Positions 53,116 through 61,596 of a stretch of DNA of 64,000 nt are shown one piece after another. Every line of letters begins with the position of its first letter. The first letter of the stretch is position 1. Both the position numbers and the translations under genes were made by a program. The notes below the pieces were generated by a model. It saw nothing but the letters and a program-made list of their open reading frames with translations. It ran no database searches and had not been told where the DNA came from. Origin of the DNA: Ensifer sp. LC11 (lineage in GTDB: Bacteria > Pseudomonadota > Alphaproteobacteria > Rhizobiales > Rhizobiaceae); assembly GCF_001695835.1 (NCBI RefSeq), contig NZ_MBSO01000008.1, positions 102,721 to 166,720 on the forward strand. Direction: 5' to 3'.

Positions 53116-54507
53116 ATGCAAAGCGAAGGCCTGAAGACAAGCACGGGATCGACATCTCTGGCGGCACTTGCCGGCCTGGTCGAGCGCTATGCCAAGCCGG
53201 AATTTTCGATCGCGCCCGGCGGTCACGTCCAGACGATTTCGCCCGGCCACTATACGGTGACCGGCCTGTCGCGGCATGTCCGGCTCGGCGATTTCGTCGC
53301 CCACAAGAGCGTGACGGGAACCCATCTCGGCGAAGTGGTGCGGGTCGAGCCGGAGCGGGTGGTGGTCTGCCCGATCGAGCCCGGCGATCCGATCGGCATC
53401 CATGACACGGTTATCCGCAAGGGCGCGTTTCGCGTCGCCCCGACCGATCAATGGTGCGGTCGCGCGATCAATGCGCTCGGTGAGCCGATCGACGGCCTCG
53501 GCCCGCTGCCGCAGGGCGAAGTGCGCCGCTCGATCTCCAACACCGCGCCGCCGTCCATGAGCCGCAAGCGGGTTGAAAAGGGCTTTCTCACCGGCGTCAG
53601 GGCAATCGACATCTTCTCGCCGCTCTGCCTCGGCCAGCGCCTTGGCATTTTCGCCGGCTCCGGCGTCGGCAAATCGACGCTGCTTTCGATGCTGGCGCGG
53701 GCTGACGCCTTCGACAAGGTGGTGATCGCGCTTGTTGGCGAACGTGGTCGCGAAGTGCGTGAATTCATCGAGGATACGCTCGGCGACAACCTCGCAAAAT
53801 CGGTCGCGGTCGTGGCGACCAGCGACGAAAGTCCGATGCTGCGCAAGATGGCGCCGCTGACGGCCGTCACCATTGCCGAGCACTATCGCGACAACGGCGA
53901 GAACGTGCTCCTGATCGTCGACAGCGTCACCCGCTTTGCCCATGCGATCCGCGAAGTGGCGACGGCATCTGGCGAGCCGCCGATCGCGCGCGGCTATCCG
54001 GCCTCCGTTTTCACCGAGCTGCCGCGCCTGCTGGAGCGCGCCGGCCCCGGCACCGAAGGCTCGGGCACGATCACGGCGATCATCTCCATCCTCGTCGACG
54101 GTGATAACCACAACGATCCGGTCGCCGACTCCACACGCGGTATTCTCGACGGGCACATCGTTCTCGAGCGCAGCCTCGCTGAGGAAGGGCGCTATCCGCC
54201 GATCAACCCGCTCGCCTCGATCTCGCGCCTGGCGCGCAAGGCGTGGACGCCGGATCAGGAGAAGCTCGTGTCGCGCCTGAAGGCGCTGATCCATCGCTTC
54301 GAGGAAACCCGCGACCTTCGCCTGATCGGCGGCTACCGCCCCGGCGGCGATCCCGATCTCGATATGGCGATCAAGCAGGTGCCGGTCATCTACGAGGTCC
54401 TGACACAAACGGCCGGTGAGCGCCCGGCGCAAGACGCCTTTGCCGACCTCGCCAATGCACTGAAGGCGGCGGCGATGGGCAATCAGCCGGGCACAAGAGC
54501 GAGGTGA
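53116..54507 (+). CDS. fliI: flagellar export ATPase FliI
   Basis: 463 aa. F1-type ATPase: Walker A RLGIFAGSGVGKSTLLSML, catalytic Glu region LVGERGREVREFI, Walker B NVLLIVDSVTRFAHAIREVA. Drives substrate unloading at the export gate. Its stop overlaps the next gene (TGATG). Confidence 0.95.
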   Translation: MQSEGLKTSTGSTSLAALAGLVERYAKPEFSIAPGGHVQTISPGHYTVTGLSRHVRLGDFVAHKSVTGTHLGEVVRVEPERVVVCPIEPGDPIGIHDTVIRKGAFRVAPTDQWCGRAINALGEPIDGLGPLPQGEVRRSISNTAPPSMSRKRVEKGFLTGVRAIDIFSPLCLGQRLGIFAGSGVGKSTLLSMLARADAFDKVVIALVGERGREVREFIEDTLGDNLAKSVAVVATSDESPMLRKMAPLTAVTIAEHYRDNGENVLLIVDSVTRFAHAIREVATASGEPPIARGYPASVFTELPRLLERAGPGTEGSGTITAIISILVDGDNHNDPVADSTRGILDGHIVLERSLAEEGRYPPINPLASISRLARKAWTPDQEKLVSRLKALIHRFEETRDLRLIGGYRPGGDPDLDMAIKQVPVIYEVLTQTAGERPAQDAFADLANALKAAAMGNQPGTRAR

Positions 54508-55061
54508 TGGCGGTGACCGACTACGATGCGGACGAAACGGTTCATCAGCGCAAGCGAAGCGGCATGCCGATGACCGACAAGTTCCTGGCTGCGACCGGCG
54601 TCGCGCTTGCGGCTTTCGCGACCTTCTTTCCCTGGTATGCCTTCTTCCACCAGGACAAATTCACCATGCCGCCGCTCTGGCAGGGCTCGACCCGCAATCT
54701 GCCGGAAGGCGCTGCGCGCAACGTCGTCTCTGTCTCTCCGCTGGCCATGCCCGATGCGGACGGCGAGACAATGGCCGCAATCGACCAATTGACGACAGCG
54801 ACGGTGCCGGGCATCGGCGGCGGTCCGGGTCCCGAGGGCGCTGCTGCGGAAGAGGGGCTGTCGCAGCCCTTTCCCGGCAAGTCGGGCTTCAAGCTGATGC
54901 ATGTCGCCAATGGCCGCGCGCTCATCGAGGACACGAGCGGCATGTATATCGTGCGCATCGGTTCGGTCCTGCCCGACAACAGCCGCCTCGCCACACTCGA
55001 GCAGCGCGACGGCCACTGGGTGATGATTACCTCGTCCGGCGAAGTCTACCGGGCCAACTGA
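54507..55061 (+). CDS. unknown membrane-anchored protein of the fliI operon
   Basis: 184 aa from the ATG at 54507. One membrane segment near residues 25-45 (FLAATGVALAAFATFFPWYA), then an exported Pro/Gly-rich region and a C-terminal beta domain (GFKLMHVANGRALIEDTSGM, WVMITSSGEVYRAN). It resembles conserved rhizobial flagellar-cluster proteins of unknown role, possibly an assembly factor or gatekeeper for rod export. No enteric counterpart at this place. Confidence 0.7.
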   Translation: MAVTDYDADETVHQRKRSGMPMTDKFLAATGVALAAFATFFPWYAFFHQDKFTMPPLWQGSTRNLPEGAARNVVSVSPLAMPDADGETMAAIDQLTTATVPGIGGGPGPEGAAAEEGLSQPFPGKSGFKLMHVANGRALIEDTSGMYIVRIGSVLPDNSRLATLEQRDGHWVMITSSGEVYRAN

Positions 55062-55237
55062 CCCCAAGACCGCACGCTTGATCGCTGACCGTCGCGTCCA
55101 TTCGAAGACGCGGCATTTTGGCGTTTGCCCGGTGGTCGCCGGGCGGCGATGTCAGCCTTCTCGCAACAGCTGCTCCCGACGAAAGTCCCACGCAAGATTA
55201 CCGGCCTAGGTTCGCATCACCAAGCATGGAGCTTTTG

Positions 55238-55618
55238 ATGCAACCGATTCAGCTTTTCGAACTGGCGTCCAGGCAAGCGCAATGGCTGACCGTCCGCCAG
55301 AACGTGGTGGCCGGCAACATCGCCAATGCGAACACGCCGCACTACAAGGCGAAGGACGTCAAGCCGTTCGAAAGCGTGCTGCAGGACGCCGGCATCCAGA
55401 TGGCGGCGACCCATAAGGCGCATTTCACCGAAGGCCTTGAAGCCTCCCAGGTGGCCGAAGTCGGCATGGTCGACGGCGTGCAGATCCAGCAGTCCGGCAA
55501 CAGCGTCGCGATCGAGCAGGAAATGATGAAGACCGGCGAGATCAAGCGCGACTACGAACTTAGCGCCGGGCTCGTGAAGGCTTTTCACCGAATGATGCTG
55601 ATGACGGTACGGAAGTAA
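55238..55618 (+). CDS. flgB: flagellar proximal rod protein FlgB
   Basis: 126 aa from the ATG at 55238 with GGAGC upstream; an ATG at 55226 is an alternative. Rod motif [20 protein letters not shown] and C-terminal [20 protein letters not shown]. First gene of the second rightward basal-body operon. Confidence 0.92.
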   Translation: MQPIQLFELASRQAQWLTVRQNVVAGNIANANTPHYKAKDVKPFESVLQDAGIQMAATHKAHFTEGLEASQVAEVGMVDGVQIQQSGNSVAIEQEMMKTGEIKRDYELSAGLVKAFHRMMLMTVRK

Positions 55619-55623
55619 GAACC

Positions 55624-56043
55624 ATGGATCCATTGACCTCGGCCCTCAAGGTGTCGGCCTCCGGCCTGCAGGCGGAATCGACCCGCCTGCGCATCGTCTC
55701 CGAAAACATCGCCAACGCCCGCTCCTCCGGCGACACCCCCGGTGCGGATCCCTATCGCCGCAAGACCATCAGCTTCGCCGCCGAGGTGGATCGCGCAAGC
55801 GGCGCATCCCTAGTCGAGATCGAGCGGCAGGGCACCGACGATTCGGACTTCAACATCGAGTTCGACCCGGGCAATCCGGCCGCCGACGAGAAGGGCATGG
55901 TCAAGATGCCCAACGTCAACATCCTGGTCGAGATGGCCGACATGCGCGAAGCCAACCGTGCTTACGAAGCCAATCTGCAGACCATCAAGCAGTCCCGCGA
56001 TCTGATTTCCCAGACAATCGACCTGTTGAGGGCCTCGCAATAA
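55624..56043 (+). CDS. flgC: flagellar rod protein FlgC
   Basis: 139 aa, 5 nt after flgB. Rod family ends: [23 protein letters not shown] at the start and [20 protein letters not shown] near the end. Stop overlaps the fliE start (TAATG). Confidence 0.93.
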   Translation: MDPLTSALKVSASGLQAESTRLRIVSENIANARSSGDTPGADPYRRKTISFAAEVDRASGASLVEIERQGTDDSDFNIEFDPGNPAADEKGMVKMPNVNILVEMADMREANRAYEANLQTIKQSRDLISQTIDLLRASQ

Positions 56044-56384
56044 TGATCGATGCAGTTAAATCCCTCGGCGCGTTCTCGGTCACCAAAGGGGCCGACGGCA
56101 TCAACGCCACGTCTTCTTCCTTGTCGGCCTTCGGTTTGCCGGCAGCAACCCAGGGCGTGCCGCAAACGCAGAGCTTCGCCTCGGTCCTCGGCGACATGGC
56201 AAGTGATGCCGTCAGCGCAATGAAGAAGGCCGAAGGCGCGTCGATCGACGGCATCCGCGGTCAGGCAAACACCCGTGAAGTCGTCGATGCCGTCATGAGC
56301 GCCGAACAGTCGCTGCAGACGGCGATCGCCATCCGAGACAAGGTGGTCAGCGCCTACCTCGAAATTGCGCGTATGCAGATCTGA
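56043..56384 (+). CDS. fliE: flagellar hook-basal body adaptor FliE
   Basis: 113 aa. Central and C-terminal helices [20 protein letters not shown] and [20 protein letters not shown] match FliE, which links the MS ring to the rod. Overlaps flgC, 11 nt before flgG. Confidence 0.92.
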   Translation: MIDAVKSLGAFSVTKGADGINATSSSLSAFGLPAATQGVPQTQSFASVLGDMASDAVSAMKKAEGASIDGIRGQANTREVVDAVMSAEQSLQTAIAIRDKVVSAYLEIARMQI

Positions 56385-56395
56385 AGGAACGAGAC

Positions 56396-57184
56396 ATGAA
56401 GGCCCTTTCCATTGCCGCTACCGGCATGAACGCCCAGCAGCTGAACCTGGAAGTGATCGCGAACAACATCGCGAACATCAACACGACAGGCTACAAGCGT
56501 GCGCGCGCCGAGTTTTCCGATCTGCTCTACCAGACCGAGCGCGCCCAGGGCGTGCCGAACCGCTCCAACCAGGCAATCGTGCCTGAGGGCGCGATCATCG
56601 GCCTCGGCGTCCAGACGGCCGCGGTGCGCAACCTTCACATCCAGGGCAGCCTGGTCTCGACCGGCAACGATTATGACCTGGCGCTGATCGGCCGCGGCTG
56701 GTTTCAGGTCGAGACGCCGGATGGCGAGACGGTCTACACCCGCGCCGGCGCCTTCAACAAGAACGCCGAAGGGCAGCTCGTGACAATCGACGGCTACACC
56801 GTGGTTCCGGGTGTGACGGTTCCGCAGGATGCGACGGAAATCGTCTTCACCAAGTCGGGTCAGGTGATGGTGCGCATTGGCAACGATCCGGCGATGCAGG
56901 AAATCGGCCAGCTGACGATCGCCAATTTCGTCAACGAGGCTGGGCTGGAACCGCAGGGCGAGAACCTCTTCAAGCAGACGCCGGCATCCGGCGAACCGAT
57001 CGTCGGCACCCCGGCGGATCCGGGCTTCGCCCAGATCAAGCAGAAGTATCTCGAGGCATCCAACGTCGACCCGGTCAAGGAAATCACCGACCTCATCTCG
57101 GCACAGCGCGCCTATGAGATGAACTCCAAGATCATTCAGGCGGCCGATGAGATGGCGGCCACGGTGAGCAAGAACCTCAGGTAA
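56396..57184 (+). CDS. flgG: flagellar distal rod protein FlgG
   Basis: 262 aa. N-terminal rod motif [20 protein letters not shown] and C-terminal [20 protein letters not shown], full family length. Builds the distal rod in the periplasm. Confidence 0.94.
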   Translation: MKALSIAATGMNAQQLNLEVIANNIANINTTGYKRARAEFSDLLYQTERAQGVPNRSNQAIVPEGAIIGLGVQTAAVRNLHIQGSLVSTGNDYDLALIGRGWFQVETPDGETVYTRAGAFNKNAEGQLVTIDGYTVVPGVTVPQDATEIVFTKSGQVMVRIGNDPAMQEIGQLTIANFVNEAGLEPQGENLFKQTPASGEPIVGTPADPGFAQIKQKYLEASNVDPVKEITDLISAQRAYEMNSKIIQAADEMAATVSKNLR

Positions 57185-57201
57185 CGGAAGAGGGGGCAAA
57201 C

Positions 57202-57714
57202 ATGACGTTTCGCCGAGCCGCAGAGATCAAGGTTTTGAGGGCTGGCCGCGCAGCCAAGGCACGGCGGCTGGCGGCTGGCGTTCTGCTTGCCGCCACTTTC
57301 CTGTTGCCTTCGGCAGGCTACGCGGAGCGGCTGACGGCAGTGATCCCCACTCAGACGATCTATCCGGGCGAAACGCTCGATGCGAGCCGCGTCGAGATCG
57401 TCGATGTCACCAATCCCGATCTTGCCGACGGTTACGTCAAGACCCTGAGCGAGATCGACGGCAAGGTCACCAAGCGCACGCTGCTGCCGGGCCGGGTGAT
57501 CCTCGCGAGCGCACTTCGCGAACAATATGCCGTCTCGCGCGGCTCCACCGTGCGCCTCGTCTTCAGCAATGGCGGCCTGACCATCAGCGCCGCCGGATCG
57601 CCGCTCCAGGATGCCGCCGTGGGCGAGCTGATCCGGGCACGTAACATCGATACCGGCATCATCGTTTCCGGAACGGTGATGGCCGACGGCACTGTCCATG
57701 TGGTGGCGAAATGA
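57202..57714 (+). CDS. flgA: P-ring assembly chaperone FlgA
   Basis: 170 aa. Basic N-terminus then a signal-peptide-like stretch (AGVLLAATFLLPSAGYAERL to about residue 44), SAF domain (AVIPTQTIYPGETLDASRVE) and the C-terminal LIRARNIDTGIIVSGTVMAD. Periplasmic chaperone for FlgI, whose gene overlaps it by 4 nt. Confidence 0.92.
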   Translation: MTFRRAAEIKVLRAGRAAKARRLAAGVLLAATFLLPSAGYAERLTAVIPTQTIYPGETLDASRVEIVDVTNPDLADGYVKTLSEIDGKVTKRTLLPGRVILASALREQYAVSRGSTVRLVFSNGGLTISAAGSPLQDAAVGELIRARNIDTGIIVSGTVMADGTVHVVAK

Positions 57715-58826
57715 AAATGCTTGCATGCAAATGGTTCCTGACGCTCGCCGTCGCGTTCTCCGCGGCGGTGACGCCTGCATTCGGCGCCTCCAGGATCAAG
57801 GATGTCGCTTCGCTTCAGGCGGGCCGCGACAACCAGCTCATCGGCTACGGTCTCGTCGTCGGCCTTCAGGGGACCGGTGACAGCCTGCGTTCCTCGCCGT
57901 TCACAGATCAGTCGATCCGCGCGATGCTGCAGAACCTCGGCATTTCGACCCAGGGAGGAGAATCCCGGACGCGAAACGTTGCAGCTGTTCTCGTCACGGC
58001 AAACTTGCCGCCCTTTGCAAGTCCCGGCAGCCGCGTCGACGTAACCGTCGGTTCGCTCGGGGATTCCACCTCGCTGCGCGGCGGCACCCTCGTAATGACC
58101 TCGCTTTCCGGCGCGGACGGCCAGATCTATGCGGTCGCCCAAGGCTCGGTGGTCGTGACCGGCTTCAACGCTCAAGGGGACGCTGCAACCCTCAACCAAG
58201 GGGTCACGACATCAGGGCGCGTGCCCAATGGGGCCATCATCGAGCGCGAACTGCCATCCAAGTTCAAGGATGGCTTCAACCTGGTTCTGCAATTGCGCAA
58301 TCCGGACTTCTCGACCGCGGTCGGCATGGCCGCGGCGATCAACAAATATGCGGCCCAGCAATATGGCGGCCGAATCGCCGAAGCGCGCGATTCCCAGGCA
58401 GTCCTCGTCGAAAAGCCGAAAATGGCCGACCTCGCCCGGTTGATGGCCGACATCGAAAACCTCGTTATCGAGACCGATGTGCCTGCCCGCGTCGTCATCA
58501 ACGAGCGGACCGGTACGATCGTCATCGGTCAGGATGTCCGGGTCAACGAGGTGGCGGTCAGCTACGGAACCTTGACCGTCGAAGTCAGCGAAACGCCGAC
58601 GGTGGTGCAGCCGTTGCCGTTCTCGCGCGGCCAGACGGCGATGGAACCGAACACCACGATCAACGCGCAGTCCGACGGCGGAACGGTGGCGATCCTCAAT
58701 GGGTCGAGCCTTCGCTCCCTCGTCGCCGGCCTCAACAACATCGGCGTCAAGCCGGATGGCATCATCGCCATCCTGCAGAGCATCAAAACGGCCGGTGCCC
58801 TCCAGGCGGAGCTCGTGCTGCAATGA
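57711..58826 (+). CDS. flgI: flagellar P-ring protein FlgI
   Basis: 371 aa. Signal peptide (MKMLACKWFLTLAVAFSAAV to AFG), then the FlgI start SRIKDVASLQAGRDNQLIGY and the conserved GTGDSLRSSPFTDQSIRAML. Forms the ring around the rod in the periplasm. Overlaps flgA and motE by 4 nt each. Confidence 0.94.
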   Translation: MKMLACKWFLTLAVAFSAAVTPAFGASRIKDVASLQAGRDNQLIGYGLVVGLQGTGDSLRSSPFTDQSIRAMLQNLGISTQGGESRTRNVAAVLVTANLPPFASPGSRVDVTVGSLGDSTSLRGGTLVMTSLSGADGQIYAVAQGSVVVTGFNAQGDAATLNQGVTTSGRVPNGAIIERELPSKFKDGFNLVLQLRNPDFSTAVGMAAAINKYAAQQYGGRIAEARDSQAVLVEKPKMADLARLMADIENLVIETDVPARVVINERTGTIVIGQDVRVNEVAVSYGTLTVEVSETPTVVQPLPFSRGQTAMEPNTTINAQSDGGTVAILNGSSLRSLVAGLNNIGVKPDGIIAILQSIKTAGALQAELVLQ

Positions 58827-59362
58827 CGGCAAATCACAATCACTCTCTCGGCCGGACCCGCAAGCTGCTGCTCGCTGCAGCGGCTGTCGCGTCCATGCTC
58901 TCGATGCCCGGCGCCTTTGCCCAGGACGTCACGGCGCCGCCCGCCGGCGATGCGACCCAGAACGAGATCCAGCAGTTCTGCACCAACATCGCCGACGCCG
59001 CGCGCGACCAGCGCTACGTGCTGCAACGCAAGGATCTCGAGACCCTGCAGGCAAGCATCGACGAACGGATCGCAACGCTGGAGAAGCGTCGCGAGGAATA
59101 TGAAGACTGGCTGAAGCGCCGCAACGATTTCCTCAAGCAGGCCGAACTTGGCCTCGTCGATATCTACAAGACGATGAAGCCGGATGCCGCAGCCGGCAAG
59201 CTTGAAATGGTCAGGCCGGAGATCGCCGCCGCTATCGTCATGCGACTGCCGCCGCGCCAGTCCTCGCTGATTCTCAGCGAAATGACCGACGAGAAGGCGG
59301 CGATCCTCACCAACATCATCTCGAGTGCCAGCGACCCGAACACCTCGAAGGAACCATCATGA
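58823..59362 (+). CDS. motE: MotE, periplasmic chaperone for MotC
   Basis: 179 aa. Signal peptide ending AFA|QD near residue 33; mature coiled coil (RKDLETLQASIDERIATLEK) and the MgtE-N-like end LEMVRPEIAAAIVMRLPPRQ. Same place and size as S. meliloti MotE, needed to fold and stabilise MotC. Overlaps flgI and flgH by 4 nt. Confidence 0.88.
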   Translation: MTANHNHSLGRTRKLLLAAAAVASMLSMPGAFAQDVTAPPAGDATQNEIQQFCTNIADAARDQRYVLQRKDLETLQASIDERIATLEKRREEYEDWLKRRNDFLKQAELGLVDIYKTMKPDAAAGKLEMVRPEIAAAIVMRLPPRQSSLILSEMTDEKAAILTNIISSASDPNTSKEPS

Positions 59363-60072
59363 AAATGCGTCTAACGGCTATACTGACTGGGGCCGCCCTC
59401 CTTGCGGGATGTCAGAACCAGGCGTTCAACGAGATTGGCCGGGCGCCGTCGATGAGCCCGATCGGCAGCGGTCTGCAATATTCCCAGACACCGCAGCTTG
59501 CCATGTACCCGAAGCAGCCGCGCCAGATGATGAACGGCTATTCGCTATGGAACGACCAGCAGGCGGCGCTCTTTAAGGACGCGCGCGCGATCAATGTCGG
59601 CGACATTCTGACGGTCGATATCAAGATCAACGAAGGCGCCACCTTCGACAACAAGACCGACCGCAGCCGCAAGAACTCCAGTGGATTCAACGTTGGCGCC
59701 AACGGCAAGTCGCAGGGGAGCGATTTCGACTGGTCGGGCGAGTTGAAGTATGGCTCGAACACCAAGACCGAGGGCGACGGCACGACGGAGCGCTCGGAAA
59801 AGCTGCGGGTGCTCGTTGCCGCCGTTGTCACCGGGGTTCTCGAAAACGGCAACCTGCTGATCAGCGGCTCGCAGGAGGTTCGAGTGAACCACGAGCTGCG
59901 CATTCTCAATGTCGCCGGCATCGTCCGGCCGCGGGATGTCGATGCCGACAACGTCATCTCCTACGACCGCATCGCCGAGGCGCGCATCTCCTATGGCGGC
60001 CGCGGTCGCCTGACCGAAGTGCAGCAGCCGCCCTACGGTCAGCAGTTCATGGATCTATTTTCGCCGATCTGA
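59359..60072 (+). CDS. flgH: flagellar L-ring lipoprotein FlgH
   Basis: 237 aa. Lipoprotein signal peptide with lipobox LLAGC (Cys18), then the FlgH core SLWNDQQAALFKDARAINVG and ILTVDIKINEGATFDNKTDR and the end YGQQFMDLFSPI. Builds the outer-membrane ring. 18 nt before fliL. Confidence 0.94.
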   Translation: MKMRLTAILTGAALLAGCQNQAFNEIGRAPSMSPIGSGLQYSQTPQLAMYPKQPRQMMNGYSLWNDQQAALFKDARAINVGDILTVDIKINEGATFDNKTDRSRKNSSGFNVGANGKSQGSDFDWSGELKYGSNTKTEGDGTTERSEKLRVLVAAVVTGVLENGNLLISGSQEVRVNHELRILNVAGIVRPRDVDADNVISYDRIAEARISYGGRGRLTEVQQPPYGQQFMDLFSPI

Positions 60073-60090
60073 TCGGCAGGGAACGGCAAG

Positions 60091-60585
60091 ATGGAAGAAC
60101 TCGACTCCGCCACCCCGAAGCCACCGTCGAAGGTGCTGACCATCGCGGTCGTTGCCGTGTTGACGCTTGTCGCCGGCGGCGGCGGTTGGCTGGTCGGCGA
60201 CCTGCTGGCGCCGCCGCCGCCGAAGGCGCAGGTAGAGGCGACCAAGGAACCGGCCGCCAATGCGACGGGCGAAGAGGGCGTGCCGAAAGTTGCGACCGAA
60301 GCGAACGGCGTCGTCCAGCTCGAGCCGATCACCACGAACCTTGCCTATCCGTCGGAGAACTGGATCCGGCTCGAAGTGGCCCTGCAGTTCGACGGTGCGC
60401 CGGACCCCAAATTGGCCGAACAGATTCACCAGGATATCGCCGCCTACCTCAAGACGGTCTCCCTGCAGCAGATCCAGGGACCGCGCGGCTTTCAATATCT
60501 CCGGGATGACATCCAGGAGCGGGTTGACCTTCGCTCCGATGGGCGCGTAACCAATGTGATGTTCAGAACCTTCGTCATCCAATGA
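60091..60585 (+). CDS. fliL: flagellar protein FliL
   Basis: 164 aa. One membrane segment near residues 11-33 (KVLTIAVVAVLTLVAGGGGW) and a periplasmic domain ending in the FliL pattern (LEVALQFDGAPDPKLAEQIH then FRTFVIQ). Supports stator function near MotA/MotB. 8 nt before fliP. Confidence 0.92.
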   Translation: MEELDSATPKPPSKVLTIAVVAVLTLVAGGGGWLVGDLLAPPPPKAQVEATKEPAANATGEEGVPKVATEANGVVQLEPITTNLAYPSENWIRLEVALQFDGAPDPKLAEQIHQDIAAYLKTVSLQQIQGPRGFQYLRDDIQERVDLRSDGRVTNVMFRTFVIQ

Positions 60586-60593
60586 TTCGGTAA

Positions 60594-61331
60594 ATGGTCC
60601 GGCTAGTCGCCTTTTTAGTTGCCATGATGGCGATGTCCGGTATTGCCGGCGCTCAGAGCTTTCCCTCTGATATCCTGAATACGCCTATAGAGGGCTCCGC
60701 CGCCTCGTGGATCATCCGCACTTTCGGTCTCTTGACCGTATTGTCGGTGGCGCCGGGCATCCTGATCATGGTCACCAGCTTTCCGCGCTTCGTGATCGCC
60801 TTTGCGATCCTGCGCACCGGCATGGGGCTGGCGACCACGCCGTCCAACATGATCATGGTTTCGCTGGCACTTTTCATGACATTCTACGTCATGGCGCCGA
60901 CGTTCGACCGCGCCTGGCGCGACGGCATCGATCCGCTGCTCAAGAGCCAGATCACCGAGACCGAAGCGATCCCGCGCGTCACTGAGCCGTTCCGCGAGTT
61001 CATGCTTGCCAATACCCGCGACAAGGACCTGCAGCTCTTCATTGATATCGCCAAGGAGAAGGGTCAGACGGTGGTCGTCGACGACAAGGTCGATCTGCGC
61101 GCGGTTGTGCCGGCCTTCATGATCTCGGAAATTCGCCGCGGCTTTGAAATCGGCTTCCTGATCATGCTGCCGTTTCTGGTGATCGACCTGATCGTGGCGA
61201 CGATCACCATGGCCATGGGCATGATGATGCTGCCGCCGACGGCGATATCGCTGCCGTTCAAGATCCTGTTTTTCGTCTTGATCGACGGCTGGAACCTGCT
61301 CGTCGGCAGTCTGGTGCGCTCCTTCAGCTAG
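60594..61331 (+). CDS. fliP: flagellar export gate protein FliP
   Basis: 245 aa. Signal-peptide-like N-terminus (LVAFLVAMMAMSGIAGAQSF), four membrane segments, and the family motifs SFPRFVIAFAILRTGMGLAT, then VPAFMISEIRRGFEIGFLIM and GMMMLPPTAISLPFKILFFV. Forms the inner-membrane export gate with FliQ and FliR, which are not in this window. Last gene of the operon. Confidence 0.94.
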   Translation: MVRLVAFLVAMMAMSGIAGAQSFPSDILNTPIEGSAASWIIRTFGLLTVLSVAPGILIMVTSFPRFVIAFAILRTGMGLATTPSNMIMVSLALFMTFYVMAPTFDRAWRDGIDPLLKSQITETEAIPRVTEPFREFMLANTRDKDLQLFIDIAKEKGQTVVVDDKVDLRAVVPAFMISEIRRGFEIGFLIMLPFLVIDLIVATITMAMGMMMLPPTAISLPFKILFFVLIDGWNLLVGSLVRSFS

Positions 61332-61596
61332 AATTTCTGCGCGACCGGACATGCCAGTGCCTGCTGGCTGCCACAGCACAAAACATCAGGAAGATCGCAA
61401 TGGCGCTGACAAGAACCCGACACCAAGGCCGGTCTGAACCCGCGCCCCTATCCCAGTCGCAGCAGCCCACCCCAACCGGCCCGAGCCGCCGCAGCCGCAA
61501 ACATCAAAAAACAAAACCCGCCGAAAATCGACGGGTTTGTCAGCAGTCTGAGCAGCGCCAGGGCGCCGCCTTGTGTCGTTGCGGGTTGATCGCCGC
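61332..61596. other. intergenic region between fliP and the SPINDLY-type gene
   Basis: 265 nt. Besides the terminator at 61506-61538, the stretch 61400-61510 is Pro/Gln/Arg-codon-rich noise; no gene or repeat is supported. Confidence 0.5.
61506..61538 (-). terminator. terminator of the SPINDLY-type gene
   Basis: AAACCCG / CGGGTTT stem (extended by CGA/TCG inside) followed on the minus strand by TGTTTTTT. It can also stop fliP transcripts on the other strand. Confidence 0.7.
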
